Shown: positions 1-7,653 of the stretch, piece by piece
How positions within the stretch are numbered: the stretch's first letter is position 1
How the letters are laid out: every line of letters starts with the position of its first letter
Assembly (NCBI GenBank): GCA_022564195.1
Contig: JADFLW010000001.1
Location: forward strand, 64,711 to 98,434
Source of the DNA: Patescibacteria group bacterium
GTDB taxonomy: Bacteria; Patescibacteriota; Microgenomatia; UBA1400; Chisholmbacteraceae
Direction of reading: 5' to 3'
DNA length: 33,724 bases
Position numbers and translations under genes: made by a program
The notes under the pieces: model-generated
The model's input: the letters and a program-made list of their open reading frames with translations, nothing else
The model's database searches: none
What the model was told of the DNA's origin: nothing

Positions 1-114
1 ACAACGGTTTCATAAAAGGCTTGCAATAGATGGTACACTTGACCTCATCGCAAAGGAGGTGAAGAGATTTGCTCGGCGATTTCCGATTCCTTGAAGAAGT
101 CGCCTTGAATTTGT

Positions 115-330
115 GTGAAAACTCATGAAATTCCAGATCCGGCTGGCGCAGATGAAGAACACCTTCGAAGAGCTCAGCAGGAAGTGAATGCCTTGCCTTA
201 CAGCCTGGCTCGGATGTTTGGCGAAGATAATGGTCTGGGATATCGAGAAGTTCACATTCCCCTTGATGCGTTTCCCGATGTCGAACAAGTAGCCGAGAGC
301 ATGGCTGCTGAAACCGTCGAAGAGGGGTAG
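115..330 (+). CDS. small acidic hypothetical protein
   Basis: A 71-residue acidic protein opening at GTG 115, just after an in-frame TGA at 106-108. No family is recognised. It has no signal peptide, membrane segment or cysteine. Its acidic, Glu/Ala-rich composition resembles the other short orphans of this window, which is the main reason to prefer it over the opposite-strand reading of the same bases. No good Shine-Dalgarno sequence precedes the GTG. A better one (aaaggagg near 51-58) leads instead into a 19-codon frame at TTG 69 that stops at 128, so the locus may be a decayed or frameshifted gene. Presence of a real gene is uncertain. Confidence 0.4.
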   Translation: MKTHEIPDPAGADEEHLRRAQQEVNALPYSLARMFGEDNGLGYREVHIPLDAFPDVEQVAESMAAETVEEG

Positions 331-385
331 CTTCCGATTTGATGCCAACTGCGTTTTTGATTCATCCTCAGTTATCCTATAGCGT

Positions 386-414
386 TTGTTTTGCTGGACT
401 GGTGGTGGTATAAT
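386..414 (+). promoter_or_regulatory. sigma-70-type promoter of the structured RNA/leader
   Basis: TTGTTT at 386-391, a 17-base spacer and a perfect TATAAT at 409-414, preceded by TGG (extended -10). Transcription should begin near 420-422, right before the hairpin series at 421-612. This is one of the best promoter matches in the window. Confidence 0.7.
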
Positions 415-420
415 CCAGCC

Positions 421-612
421 AAGCGTGAAAACGTTTTTCCACTTTAACCCACATGCGTGGGTTTTTGAAAAGTGGAGGTAACCCTGCCTTGTGTGGGGTT
501 ATTGTGTCCGGATGCAATCTTTGATTGCAAAGGACAAAAGATATCTCCCGTTCTGCGGGAGTGCACTTTGACAAGAGAGAACGGTCCTCCATAGCTTTAC
601 GCGACGGAGGAT
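421..612 (+). ncRNA. candidate structured RNA or long structured 5' leader
   Basis: At least six hairpins follow one another directly after the promoter. They are 421-426/431-436 with a GAAA loop; 439-444/470-475 enclosing 446-452/457-463; 479-484/496-501; 506-509/532-535 enclosing 514-519/523-528; 545-550/556-561; and 586-590/606-610. The stems are 4-7 perfect pairs. No sequence signature of tmRNA, RNase P RNA, SRP RNA, 6S RNA or a common riboswitch was recognised. The RNA may be the regulatory leader of the surface protein that starts at 719, or an independent RNA. I see no terminator between 612 and 719, which slightly favours a leader. Confidence 0.5.
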
Positions 613-718
613 GTAATCGTTTCTAAATACAGCTGGTTAAGACAGGAAGGTAAGACCTGCGAGTAGTGATTTTTCTTCTTGAGCAATCCGGCTCATTACC
701 CATAAAGGAGAGTGCGTC

Positions 719-2149
719 TTGAAACGCAAAACGAGACGGGCGTTTGTGACTGTCGGTGTCATCGTTATGACTTTGGCGACTTGGCAGATTGCCTTCGCCT
801 CCGCCAACTGGTTTGTGATTGAGACCAAGGAGACTGACCCCCGTTGTCCGTGTGCCTGGGCTAGGTTCAAGCACGGACCAACCGGGAAGGTGGTCGAGGC
901 TTGTTGTATGGAGCTCGACTGCGGAGGGATTATTCCCGACGAAGGCCAGGAGTATAAGGAGGAGTTCGGAGGGGACAGAATTATACTCCTCCCCACCGGA
1001 GAAGATAAGCCTCCAGGCCTCCAAAGGTTCGAGGTCATTCCCGAGCCGACACCGACGCCAACACCACCGCCGGTTCTTGAGAGCTTCACGGTCGACCGTG
1101 CGTGTGCTGACCCTGGTCGGCATTCGAATGACTTGATAGTGACGGTTAAGGCACTCAACGACAAAGGCAATCCATTTCAGGGTGCGGATGTAATAATCAC
1201 CTTGGAAGACGGGCCTCAAATCGGCCGCAAAACCGACGGTAACGGCGTGTTTACGCACACCATCGCCGGTGCTCGAGGGTTCATCGGTAAGGACGTCACC
1301 ATCCAAGTCGGCAACCTTGACCCTAAGTCCTTCACCATCACAGAGGATCTTCTTGCGCCCTGCACCGGCAGATGCGACTCGCTGTCGGGGTCCTACGACC
1401 CTGAAACTGACAGCGTCACCCTTACGGTGACAGGTGCCCAACCTGGCTGGGATGCGGTTATCTGGAACATAACCAAGGGTAACCGGATTGAGGTTGCCTC
1501 AGGCAAACTCAGCGCGGATGGCACGCTGACTGGTGTGGATTCGAGTGTCTTTCTGGGGCTCAATCTCTATGAAGCCCAAGTTGGCGGTCAGGCTGGACCT
1601 GTATGCACCTTCGAGGTGGACACGCCGTTTCCGGCCAAGCTTGTCGTTAACCGCGATTGCCCGACTCACGGCAAGGACTCCGATGACCTCATTTTCTGGG
1701 GTCACATGGAGGACCAGGACGGGAAGCGTTTCGTCAAGCCATTGACCCTCACGGTCAAGCTGCCAAATGGTGAGTCGATGGAAATCGAACTTCAGAACGG
1801 AGAATTCGATATAATCACCTTTGAAGGCGCCAAGGCTTTCATCGGCAAGAATGTCGAGTTCTTCTGGGCCGAAGGAGGCACAACTTCCTTCACGATCACG
1901 GCTGAGATTTTCCTGCCGTGTCGAACGCCCACACCCACGCCACCACCGACTTCCACGCCCACACCGACGCGCACACAAGAGCCTCGCAACGGGCCTGAGA
2001 AGGACGAACCGAGCCTTCGGGGAAAGCGTCTCGAGGCCTATGAGACTTTGCAGCGAGAGCAAGCTGCTTTCGAGATGGGCGTTGTCCTCTTTCCGATCGG
2101 TGGTGTGGTTGCCGTAGGTCTTCTGGCGGCATACATTCGCCGGAAGTGA
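719..2149 (+). CDS. secreted, C-terminally anchored surface protein with duplicated domain
   Basis: A 476-residue protein starting at TTG 719, chosen because AAGGAG (705-710) sits 8 bases upstream and the signal peptide begins there. Residues 1-29 form a Sec signal (basic MKRKTRR, hydrophobic core, AFASA cleavage region). A Cys-rich segment (C43, C45, C62, C63, C68) is followed by a Pro-Thr linker at 109-118. Two copies of one roughly 97-residue domain lie at 119-215 and 305-401, each with an R-x-C start, DLI, FIGK, SFTIT and a final PC. A beta-rich segment lies between them. A second Pro-Thr linker (402-420) leads to a C-terminal membrane helix (about 452-472) and the tail RRK, a typical anchored wall-protein layout. 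C-ending codons are used more than in the neighbours. Adhesion or envelope function is inferred only; no known family is assigned. Confidence 0.8.
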   Translation: MKRKTRRAFVTVGVIVMTLATWQIAFASANWFVIETKETDPRCPCAWARFKHGPTGKVVEACCMELDCGGIIPDEGQEYKEEFGGDRIILLPTGEDKPPGLQRFEVIPEPTPTPTPPPVLESFTVDRACADPGRHSNDLIVTVKALNDKGNPFQGADVIITLEDGPQIGRKTDGNGVFTHTIAGARGFIGKDVTIQVGNLDPKSFTITEDLLAPCTGRCDSLSGSYDPETDSVTLTVTGAQPGWDAVIWNITKGNRIEVASGKLSADGTLTGVDSSVFLGLNLYEAQVGGQAGPVCTFEVDTPFPAKLVVNRDCPTHGKDSDDLIFWGHMEDQDGKRFVKPLTLTVKLPNGESMEIELQNGEFDIITFEGAKAFIGKNVEFFWAEGGTTSFTITAEIFLPCRTPTPTPPPTSTPTPTRTQEPRNGPEKDEPSLRGKRLEAYETLQREQAAFEMGVVLFPIGGVVAVGLLAAYIRRK

Positions 2150-2181
2150 ACAAGTATGTAGTGGGATGGGATGCCCAATCC

Positions 2182-2198
2182 GACAGCTATCAGCTGTC
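2182..2198. other. perfect hairpin in the 2150-2368 intergenic gap
   Basis: GACAGCT and AGCTGTC form a perfect 7-pair stem with a 3-base loop, 33 bases after the stop of the surface-protein gene. No T-run follows, so it is not a canonical terminator, though it could end or stabilise the mRNA. Nothing else was recognised in the 219-base gap. Confidence 0.4.
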
Positions 2199-2368
2199 AG
2201 CTCTTAAGAACGGGTATCCCTTCCATTTCCAAAGAAACGATTGCACAGTGAGCATTTGCGGAGTTTAGTCCACTTGCGGACTTTACTTTTCTCTTTTTTC
2301 CGCAACCCGCTGCTGTCCGTTCTCTCTCGTTTCTTTACAAAAAATGAATTACCAATAACGCAGAAGTT

Positions 2369-3820
2369 ATGACAGAAAAAAACGTAGACAACATTAATCA
2401 TGGAGAAAGTGAGCATTTGGCTCACGAGCAGAAAAGCTTCAGTTCGCAGGAACTTGCGGGGATGTCGATCTCACTCCTCGAGAAAAAGAGGGAGCGATTC
2501 ATCAATGCGTCATGGACGGGTGGGATTGGGGAAGAGAAGGGTCCATATGATCTTGATAGCATTCTCGCAGTCTTGAGCCGCCTCGCAGACGGCGGATCTT
2601 TTCGCCGAGTCTCAGCAAATTCTCACTTGGCGATTGCCGAGGGGCTCGCATTTACTGGGGTTGGAGTCAGTGGAGAGGAGCTTGCACGCTTGAGGCAGGA
2701 AGCCGAGCTTGAGCGAGCGCGCTTCACTGAGAGCATCCTTGTACCGGCGACTCATGCCCTTTCTCGGGAGATTGATACGCAGAATGGAAAAAGTCTTCCC
2801 AAAGGGAGGATCTTGGTACTGGCTGGCGTATTGGTATTGATTGGTGGAGGGGCGGCTTGGTTTGCTTCAAGTCCTTCTCAGGCGTTGACAGAAGAGGGCT
2901 TGCAACCCCGAGTATTAAATGAATCTGGGAATTTACTACAGATTTTTCAGGGAGGTAGTGATCAAGGGAGTGATCAATCTGGACTAACTTCTTTGTTTCG
3001 ACCGATTCAAGAAGCTGTTGGGGAGTTTATTAATCCGATTCCTCTGGTTGAAGATGTTGAGTCTGACAGTGAGAATCCCAACATCGTATTGGGAATCGAT
3101 TGGACAAATACTGAGGCTGGAGTGAGTGTTGCATGGGATGATCCGGAGATTGCCGCAAGTAGACTGGGGATTCCGCCCGAGATTATCCTCTTTCCGGTGG
3201 CGAAAAAGGAGAACATAAACATGATGGACCAATGCCTTCCTTTTTTAGGATTGGACTGTTCCTGGGTACACGACGGCAGCATCACCGTCGGTGCTCATGT
3301 AGGTTCTGACGATGAGGGCACTCATTTCAGTTTTCAAGATCTCAAAGATTCCCTTGAGAGGAAGGCCGTGGTAGAAGAGGTTGTCGATGAGCAAGGAAAT
3401 ACACAGGAGAAGATAACCTGGGTACCCTTGAGTATCGATGAGCAGAGAGAAATTATCGCGAAGCTGGAGAGCGTTCGGCCGACCGTGAGACAGGTCATTG
3501 TCACGGAGCGAGATGGCAAGAAAGAGGTAGAAGTTGTTGAAGTCAAGGCGAAGGTTGCGATTGTTCGTATCCCTCCCTTGGAAGCGGATCGGCATTATGC
3601 CGCTTGGTTTGACTATAACCGTGATGATGTCATCAAAATTGCGCTTGAGGTGGACCCAACTCTAGGTGAGCGTGTTAATCTTAACAAGGACTTTGTGGTG
3701 ATCATCGGTTGTGATGAACGCCTTCCCGAAGAACCATTCAGTCAGCGGATCGATCCATCGTCCACGTACCAGGCTATGTGGTTAACCTTTCTGGGTGAGG
3801 CGCCAGCGGGACAGTTGTAA
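2369..3820 (+). CDS. single-span membrane protein with N-terminal orphan domain and possible sortase-like ectodomain
   Basis: 483 residues, start ATG 2369. Residues 1-145 are hydrophilic and cytoplasmic by inference. They include a short domain (about 58-113, with HLAI at 86-89) that clearly recurs in the small protein at 4809-5165. A single membrane helix spans about 147-166, followed by a linker and a soluble domain from about 236 to 480. That domain shows ITVGAHVGS (H310) followed by a Phe/Leu-rich segment, then FVVIIGC (C448) and R460. The order His, Cys, Arg and the local patterns resemble sortases (GH...F..L, TLxTC, R), but the spacing is long and the similarity weak. Sortase-like function is therefore a hypothesis, not an assignment. 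The preceding gene is a surface protein, which fits an envelope role. Confidence 0.75.
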   Translation: MTEKNVDNINHGESEHLAHEQKSFSSQELAGMSISLLEKKRERFINASWTGGIGEEKGPYDLDSILAVLSRLADGGSFRRVSANSHLAIAEGLAFTGVGVSGEELARLRQEAELERARFTESILVPATHALSREIDTQNGKSLPKGRILVLAGVLVLIGGGAAWFASSPSQALTEEGLQPRVLNESGNLLQIFQGGSDQGSDQSGLTSLFRPIQEAVGEFINPIPLVEDVESDSENPNIVLGIDWTNTEAGVSVAWDDPEIAASRLGIPPEIILFPVAKKENINMMDQCLPFLGLDCSWVHDGSITVGAHVGSDDEGTHFSFQDLKDSLERKAVVEEVVDEQGNTQEKITWVPLSIDEQREIIAKLESVRPTVRQVIVTERDGKKEVEVVEVKAKVAIVRIPPLEADRHYAAWFDYNRDDVIKIALEVDPTLGERVNLNKDFVVIIGCDERLPEEPFSQRIDPSSTYQAMWLTFLGEAPAGQL

Positions 3821-3861
3821 GTGTGCTCTCAACTCCTAGTATTACAGTGCTCCCATGGTGA

Positions 3862-4290
3862 GTGTTGTGTTTGGTTGTGATCGCTTTGCCGGAAGTGAGA
3901 GGTGATGGTTCGAGAGCGAGTCAAGCAGCTCTGGTTGGTGAAGTCGTTTCGCTCGCGCTTGAAAAAGGACGGGTATTTGGGTACAATACGAAGGCAGGTG
4001 AGATTCTTGTGTCGGCGGTTCCCATCGCCGTAATCGGAGGTGAAATGGTTTTCAGAGATCAAGACATCGCGCACGATGCACTGACGCGGGGCAAGTCTGC
4101 CGAGGAGGCAGAGGCGCTGGCTCAGGAGGCTCGGGATGAGGAGAAGCAGGAAGGGTTGGAGGGGTTGCGGGAGTTTGGGGATACGCAGGAGCTTGCGGGA
4201 GTTGAGGAGCATGCGCGACGAACTGATCCGAGTGGGGAGTTTCATCCGGAAACTGGGAAGCCTTTGGGTGATGTTCCTGATGAGGGATAG
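3862..4290 (+). CDS. hypothetical protein, acidic helical C-terminus
   Basis: About 142 residues, 41 bases after the membrane-protein gene and probably co-transcribed. The N-terminal half is hydrophobic/mixed with strands such as GEILVSAVPIAVIGGEMVF. The second half is a Glu/Ala-rich helix (residues about 75-115, EEAEALAQEARDEEKQE) with a Pro/Gly-rich tail. The start is uncertain: GTG 3862 gives the longest form and GTG 3877 is an alternative, with no clear ribosome binding site at either. The family is not recognised. The gene is supported by length, reading direction and composition only. Confidence 0.55.
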   Translation: MLCLVVIALPEVRGDGSRASQAALVGEVVSLALEKGRVFGYNTKAGEILVSAVPIAVIGGEMVFRDQDIAHDALTRGKSAEEAEALAQEARDEEKQEGLEGLREFGDTQELAGVEEHARRTDPSGEFHPETGKPLGDVPDEG

Positions 4291-4370
4291 TGGATCGGCA
4301 CTTTCTTACTCGTCTAATCTGAAGACAACCTAAAAATAGCCTATAGCTAGTATCACTGGACTACGTCTGA

Positions 4371-4376
4371 TATAAT
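4371..4376 (+). promoter_or_regulatory. -10 box for the 4396 gene
   Basis: TATAAT preceded by TGA (extended -10), 20 bases before ATG 4396. The -35 region is poor. It would give a short leader carrying GTGGAG as a weak ribosome binding site. Confidence 0.5.
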
Positions 4377-4395
4377 ACGGGGAAAGTGGAGCAGT

Positions 4396-4755
4396 ATGGA
4401 GACATTGAAGCTGATACCCGAGCCACATCATATACTTGAAACCGAGATCAACGCTGAGCAAGCGCAGCAACTCAGAGGAGTTGTCGAAGACTATTCGTTC
4501 GAGCGTGTTCGGGAAATTCCGGGAATGCCGGACGGTGCACAGGTTCCAGATGAGTGGGAATGGTATAGAATTGATCAGAAACATCACATTATCATCGAGT
4601 ACGATGACGATTCGGATCGATTTTCCGTCGCATACTCTAGGGCGTGTGCTCCATATATTGCCGAAGTTCCAGGGATTGATGCGCCGAACAGCGATGAGAT
4701 CCCGTTTCGATTTGCGAGTGAGGATGAGGGGATACCGGATGTGAAATGGGAATGA
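4396..4755 (+). CDS. small acidic hypothetical protein
   Basis: 119 residues starting at ATG 4396, downstream of its own extended -10 box. The protein is very acidic, with Trp/Tyr-rich stretches (DEWEWYRIDQKHHIIIEYDD) alternating in a beta-strand-like pattern, and has one Cys. No signal peptide or membrane segment is present. The family is not recognised. It sits among other short orphans (3862, 4809) in what looks like a lineage-specific block. Confidence 0.6.
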   Translation: METLKLIPEPHHILETEINAEQAQQLRGVVEDYSFERVREIPGMPDGAQVPDEWEWYRIDQKHHIIIEYDDDSDRFSVAYSRACAPYIAEVPGIDAPNSDEIPFRFASEDEGIPDVKWE

Positions 4756-4808
4756 GACGCTTCTTACCGATCTTCAACCGTAGCACCATTCGTTAACTCG
4801 GAAACTCT

Positions 4809-5165
4809 ATGACGGAACAAGACATCCCAGGCTACGACAGCGGAACTCTCGGGCCTGAGCCCCTCCGCCACCCGTTGGCCGAGGTCGGCCTTACATTCCT
4901 GGTTGATCCAGAATTGGCTGGAGTCGCTCGCAGAGCGATCGAGGAGGCTGCCGACGCATTTGGCGATCAGTGGAGAGGCGGACTGGAAGGTTCGTACTCC
5001 GTTGATGATGTTGAAGCACTTCTTGGTGCAGTAGAGGAGGAGCAGCTCTCGTCCAATCGGGTCACCCCAGATGGGCATCTGGCGATTGGCCAAGCGCTCC
5101 AAGAGGTAGGCATGCCAATCAGCGATGAGCGCCTCTCTCTACTTGAGCATCAGGTTGAGCGGTAG
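4809..5165 (+). CDS. small orphan protein sharing a domain with the 2369 membrane protein
   Basis: 118 residues, ATG 4809. Residues about 61-117 align almost without gaps to residues 58-113 of the membrane protein at 2369-3820. Shared positions include G-x-Y-x-x-D, a hydrophobic helix, RV(S/T), HLAI, then G, S-x-E-x-L and a closing Glu. The N-terminal 60 residues are unrelated to that protein and form a Pro-rich start and an Ala/Glu-rich helix (EEAADAFGDQW). The protein is soluble with no catalytic motif. It may be a partner or competitor that mimics the cytoplasmic domain of the membrane protein; that is inference from the shared domain. The function of the domain is unknown. Confidence 0.65.
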   Translation: MTEQDIPGYDSGTLGPEPLRHPLAEVGLTFLVDPELAGVARRAIEEAADAFGDQWRGGLEGSYSVDDVEALLGAVEEEQLSSNRVTPDGHLAIGQALQEVGMPISDERLSLLEHQVER

Positions 5166-5311
5166 TGGTGGAATCTTGAGTGAGGGGTCGTTTCTTCCTG
5201 GCCTTCTCCTCTAGCCCTGTCTGTTTCTCGGTGTCTGGTATTGAGTACCGTCTTTTTCCGACGGAGTTGATTCTACCCTCCTGTAATACTCGCAGTGTTA
5301 CAATGGAGTAT

Positions 5312-6280
5312 ATGGCAGCCCAAATTTTTGATGGAAAGCAATTTGCTTCCGAGCGGGAGAAGGTTCTTCAAAGGAGAATTTCTGAGCTGGGGTTTGTTCC
5401 GAAGTTAGTGAGTGTGTTTTTTGCGGAAGATCCGGGAAGTGTCTTGTATACGAATTTGAAGCAGAAAGCGGCACAGCGAGTGGGAATCGCGTTTCATGCG
5501 GAGGAGGTTTCCATTATGGATGACGTCGATACCGTTCTTCGTCTTATTAAAAACCACTCCAATGATTCGAAGGTTCATGGTTTGATGGTGCAGAAACCGG
5601 CGAAAGCCATCTTTTTCGAACAGCCAGATACTGGATGGGCAGGGGCGGGGTTGATGGATACAATGGTGAAGAATCTCAAGTATTTTGTTACTGCTGGGCG
5701 TGTGGGAGTGGGGACTGATGCGTGGTGGAAGCGGCTGACTGTTGAGATCAGGCCTAGCAAAGATGTGGATTGTCTTAGAAGGGTGAGTCTTGATCGGGTG
5801 TATCGGGGTCGGTGGAGGATTTTGCCGGCGACGGTGCGAGCGATCATGGGCATCTTGGAATCAGTTTCTGCAAGGCGTGGCCTTGCAGAAAAGAGGGTGG
5901 TCGTGGTGGGGAGAAGTGAGATTGTGGGGAAGCCTTTGGCGCATGTGCTGGCGCAGAAGGGAGCAAAGGTGACGCTGTGTGCGTCGACCGGAGTGGTTGC
6001 GAAGAGTTTAGGTAGTCGATTGGTTAAGGAACACAAGCCTTTGGATTTAGCATCTGCTGTGAGCGAAGCCGATGTCGTGATCAGTGCCACGGGCAAGCCG
6101 GGGATTATCACCGGTGAGATGGTCAAGAGAGGCGCGGTGGTGGTTGACGTAGGCGCGCCTGTGGGGGATGTAGATTTTGATAGGGTAAAGAAAAAGGCGA
6201 GCTTTATCACGCCCGTTCCAGGGGGAGTAGGACCGGTGACGGTGGTGAGTTTGATGGAGAATTTGCTGGACTTGATATAA
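5312..6280 (+). CDS. folD: bifunctional methylenetetrahydrofolate dehydrogenase/cyclohydrolase FolD
   Basis: 322 residues. FolD oxidises 5,10-methylene-THF with NADP and hydrolyses the product to 10-formyl-THF for one-carbon metabolism. Recognised features are the N-terminus MAAQIFDGK, the catalytic Tyr/Lys region YTNLKQKAA, KDVDCL, the NAD(P)-binding VVVVGRSEIVGKPLA, DVVISATGKPG and the C-terminal TPVPGGVGPVTV. The start is set at ATG 5312 because the family N-terminus begins there and an extended -10 box (TGTTACAAT, ending 5304) lies 8 bases upstream, suggesting a leaderless mRNA. ATG 5303 would add three residues. At about 322 residues it is longer than the usual 280-300, with extra sequence before KDVDC and before DLASAV. 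Confidence 0.95.
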   Translation: MAAQIFDGKQFASEREKVLQRRISELGFVPKLVSVFFAEDPGSVLYTNLKQKAAQRVGIAFHAEEVSIMDDVDTVLRLIKNHSNDSKVHGLMVQKPAKAIFFEQPDTGWAGAGLMDTMVKNLKYFVTAGRVGVGTDAWWKRLTVEIRPSKDVDCLRRVSLDRVYRGRWRILPATVRAIMGILESVSARRGLAEKRVVVVGRSEIVGKPLAHVLAQKGAKVTLCASTGVVAKSLGSRLVKEHKPLDLASAVSEADVVISATGKPGIITGEMVKRGAVVVDVGAPVGDVDFDRVKKKASFITPVPGGVGPVTVVSLMENLLDLI

Positions 6281-6295
6281 TGAAAGGAAGAAGTT

Positions 6296-6541
6296 ATGGA
6301 ACCGGCTGAGTCAAGGGCAGGACATCCGTATTCAGAGGAACGTGTTACTCCTGTGGAGGAGATTCCTGAAGGATTCCAAAAGGAATCTCTTTTGCCTGGT
6401 GGACGTGTGCAAATCACCGACACTCGTCTATGTTACAACTGGCAAGCTGGTCCGAACGGGGGCTGTTATGTTGAGTGTGGATCAGTTTGGTCGCATGCTG
6501 AACAAGAAGGTTTTCTTCCTCCGACAGAAACCAGCGAATAG
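6296..6541 (+). CDS. small hypothetical protein with three cysteines
   Basis: 81 residues, ATG 6296, preceded by AAAGGAAG at a good distance and by an extended TATAAT box (6276-6281) that overlaps the folD stop. It may therefore be read from folD or from its own promoter. A Pro/Glu-rich N-terminus is followed by a conserved-looking core LCYNWQAGPNGGCYVECGS with three Cys and aromatic residues, which could fold around a metal or disulfide. The family is not recognised. Confidence 0.6.
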   Translation: MEPAESRAGHPYSEERVTPVEEIPEGFQKESLLPGGRVQITDTRLCYNWQAGPNGGCYVECGSVWSHAEQEGFLPPTETSE

Positions 6542-6609
6542 CTGACTTCTCTGTCTGATTTTTTTCTCTAGTTCGTTTTCAAAACTGTATCTTGAGTTTG
6601 TTTATGTGG

Positions 6610-6615
6610 TAGAAT
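6610..6615 (+). promoter_or_regulatory. extended -10 box before the guanylate-kinase-like gene
   Basis: TAGAAT preceded by TGG, 24 bases before ATG 6639. No -35 of note is seen, as is usual for extended -10 promoters. Confidence 0.45.
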
Positions 6616-6638
6616 CCCCACGGTTTGCAGAGAAATTT

Positions 6639-7505
6639 ATGACAAGTGTGATAGAAACTGGAACCTCAGAACTTTCTCGCGCCCATTGCGAGATGCTCAT
6701 TCGCATGGCGAGTGAGTACGATCCCAAATCGCTTGGATCCCGCGAACAGCGAGGATATGTAAAGCTTTTTTACGATGGAAGCGATCTTACGCCAGAGAGG
6801 TTAGCTGAGATACAACCGGCGTACGGGCGTTTCCAGAGGGTCGATGCTATCGATCCCTTGTTGTATGCGAGGGAAGATTTCAAGCTTGAACCTCCGGAGG
6901 GAATGCCATTGATGATTGCGTTTCTAGGTCCTTCAGCGAGCGGGAAGGACTCGATTTTAGATCTTGTCGAAGGCCACTATCCGAGCGGATATGTCGTGAA
7001 TACTACGACAAGGCCTCTGCGGGAAGGATCACAGAGCGATCTAGCTCGGTATGAGTTTGTTTCGAAAGAAGATTTCAGACATCGACGCGAACGAGAAGAG
7101 TTTGCGGAATCCCTTCCGTTGGGTGTCCAAGGAGAACATTTCTTCGGGACCTCTATTGAGTCGATCGATCGAGCCTTCGCGTCGCCTTCTCATCGGCTCT
7201 CGGTATGGCGCGGCGATCTTGTCGGCCTAACTCAGCTGAAGCCGTGGATGACGAAGAATTATCCCCAAGTCGCGTTTGTCACGTTTTTCGTTCTTCCTCA
7301 GATGCCGCTTGGAGCGCTCTGTGTTCGGATCGAGCAGAAGCGGGGACTGGAACAGGCACACAGATGGCGATTTCCCAAGGCGGTTTGGGAAATCCATGCT
7401 GCTGGCGAGATGGTAGATGTCATAGTGCTTAATCCTCCTGATCCAACCGAAGCCCCTCGTGATGCTGCGGCGGCAACGGTTGCTGCGTTTCGTGCTATCG
7501 ACTGA
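6639..7505 (+). CDS. guanylate-kinase-like P-loop protein with N-terminal extension
   Basis: 288 residues from ATG 6639; GTG 6606 would add 11 but lies inside the promoter region. Residues about 91-180 look like guanylate kinase: Walker A FLGPSASGKDS (95-105), then NTTTRPLREG (121-130), the GMP-binding TTRxxR signature, and a Tyr/Phe-rich segment followed by GEHFFGT. The first 90 residues form an unrelated helical domain. The C-terminal part carries Arg/Lys clusters (RIEQKRG) where the lid would be. The protein is longer than Gmk (about 200 residues) and the standard middle region is not fully conserved, so the substrate may be another (di)nucleotide. It stands alone between folD and rpsB. 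Confidence 0.7.
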   Translation: MTSVIETGTSELSRAHCEMLIRMASEYDPKSLGSREQRGYVKLFYDGSDLTPERLAEIQPAYGRFQRVDAIDPLLYAREDFKLEPPEGMPLMIAFLGPSASGKDSILDLVEGHYPSGYVVNTTTRPLREGSQSDLARYEFVSKEDFRHRREREEFAESLPLGVQGEHFFGTSIESIDRAFASPSHRLSVWRGDLVGLTQLKPWMTKNYPQVAFVTFFVLPQMPLGALCVRIEQKRGLEQAHRWRFPKAVWEIHAAGEMVDVIVLNPPDPTEAPRDAAAATVAAFRAID

Positions 7506-7508
7506 CCT

Positions 7509-7537
7509 TTACTTTCTTTGCTCCTTCGCTTACAATA
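7509..7537 (+). promoter_or_regulatory. promoter of the rpsB-tsf operon
   Basis: TTTACT (7509-7514), a 17-base spacer, and TACAAT (7532-7537). Transcription near 7544 would leave a leader of about 110 bases before rpsB. Confidence 0.55.
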
Positions 7538-7590
7538 ATGCGCATCTCACAGCTCTCGGCAGGTGACTCCTGAGTGTCTTTCTTGCTGGA

Positions 7591-7630
7591 GCGAGGGCCC
7601 CACTTCTCCCGACGTGACGTCGGGATTCGC
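7591..7630 (+). promoter_or_regulatory. structured rpsB leader hairpin
   Basis: TCCCGACG and CGTCGGGA (7607-7614/7618-7625) form a perfect 8-pair stem with a TGA loop. Outer gcga/tcgc pairs (7591-7594/7627-7630) could extend it, leaving the AAAGGAG ribosome binding site just downstream. S2 leaders autoregulate in several bacteria; that this one does is inference. Confidence 0.5.
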
Positions 7631-7653
7631 TAGGGGTGAAAGGAGTCTTTCTC

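Noticed and set aside
10-348. Opposite-strand 112-residue reading frame at the left edge
   Set aside because: Ser/Arg-rich, no recognisable motif, and covers a more plausible acidic + strand frame.
377-592. Minus-strand 71-residue frame over the hairpin-rich region
   Set aside because: The bases are explained by a series of perfect hairpins behind a consensus promoter; the peptide has no sensible composition.
623-1441. Minus-strand 272-residue frame opposite the surface-protein gene
   Set aside because: Shadow frame; the + strand has a ribosome site, signal peptide, repeats and membrane anchor.
5575-6423. Minus-strand 282-residue frame opposite folD
   Set aside because: Thr/Ser/Pro-rich shadow of a clear folD.
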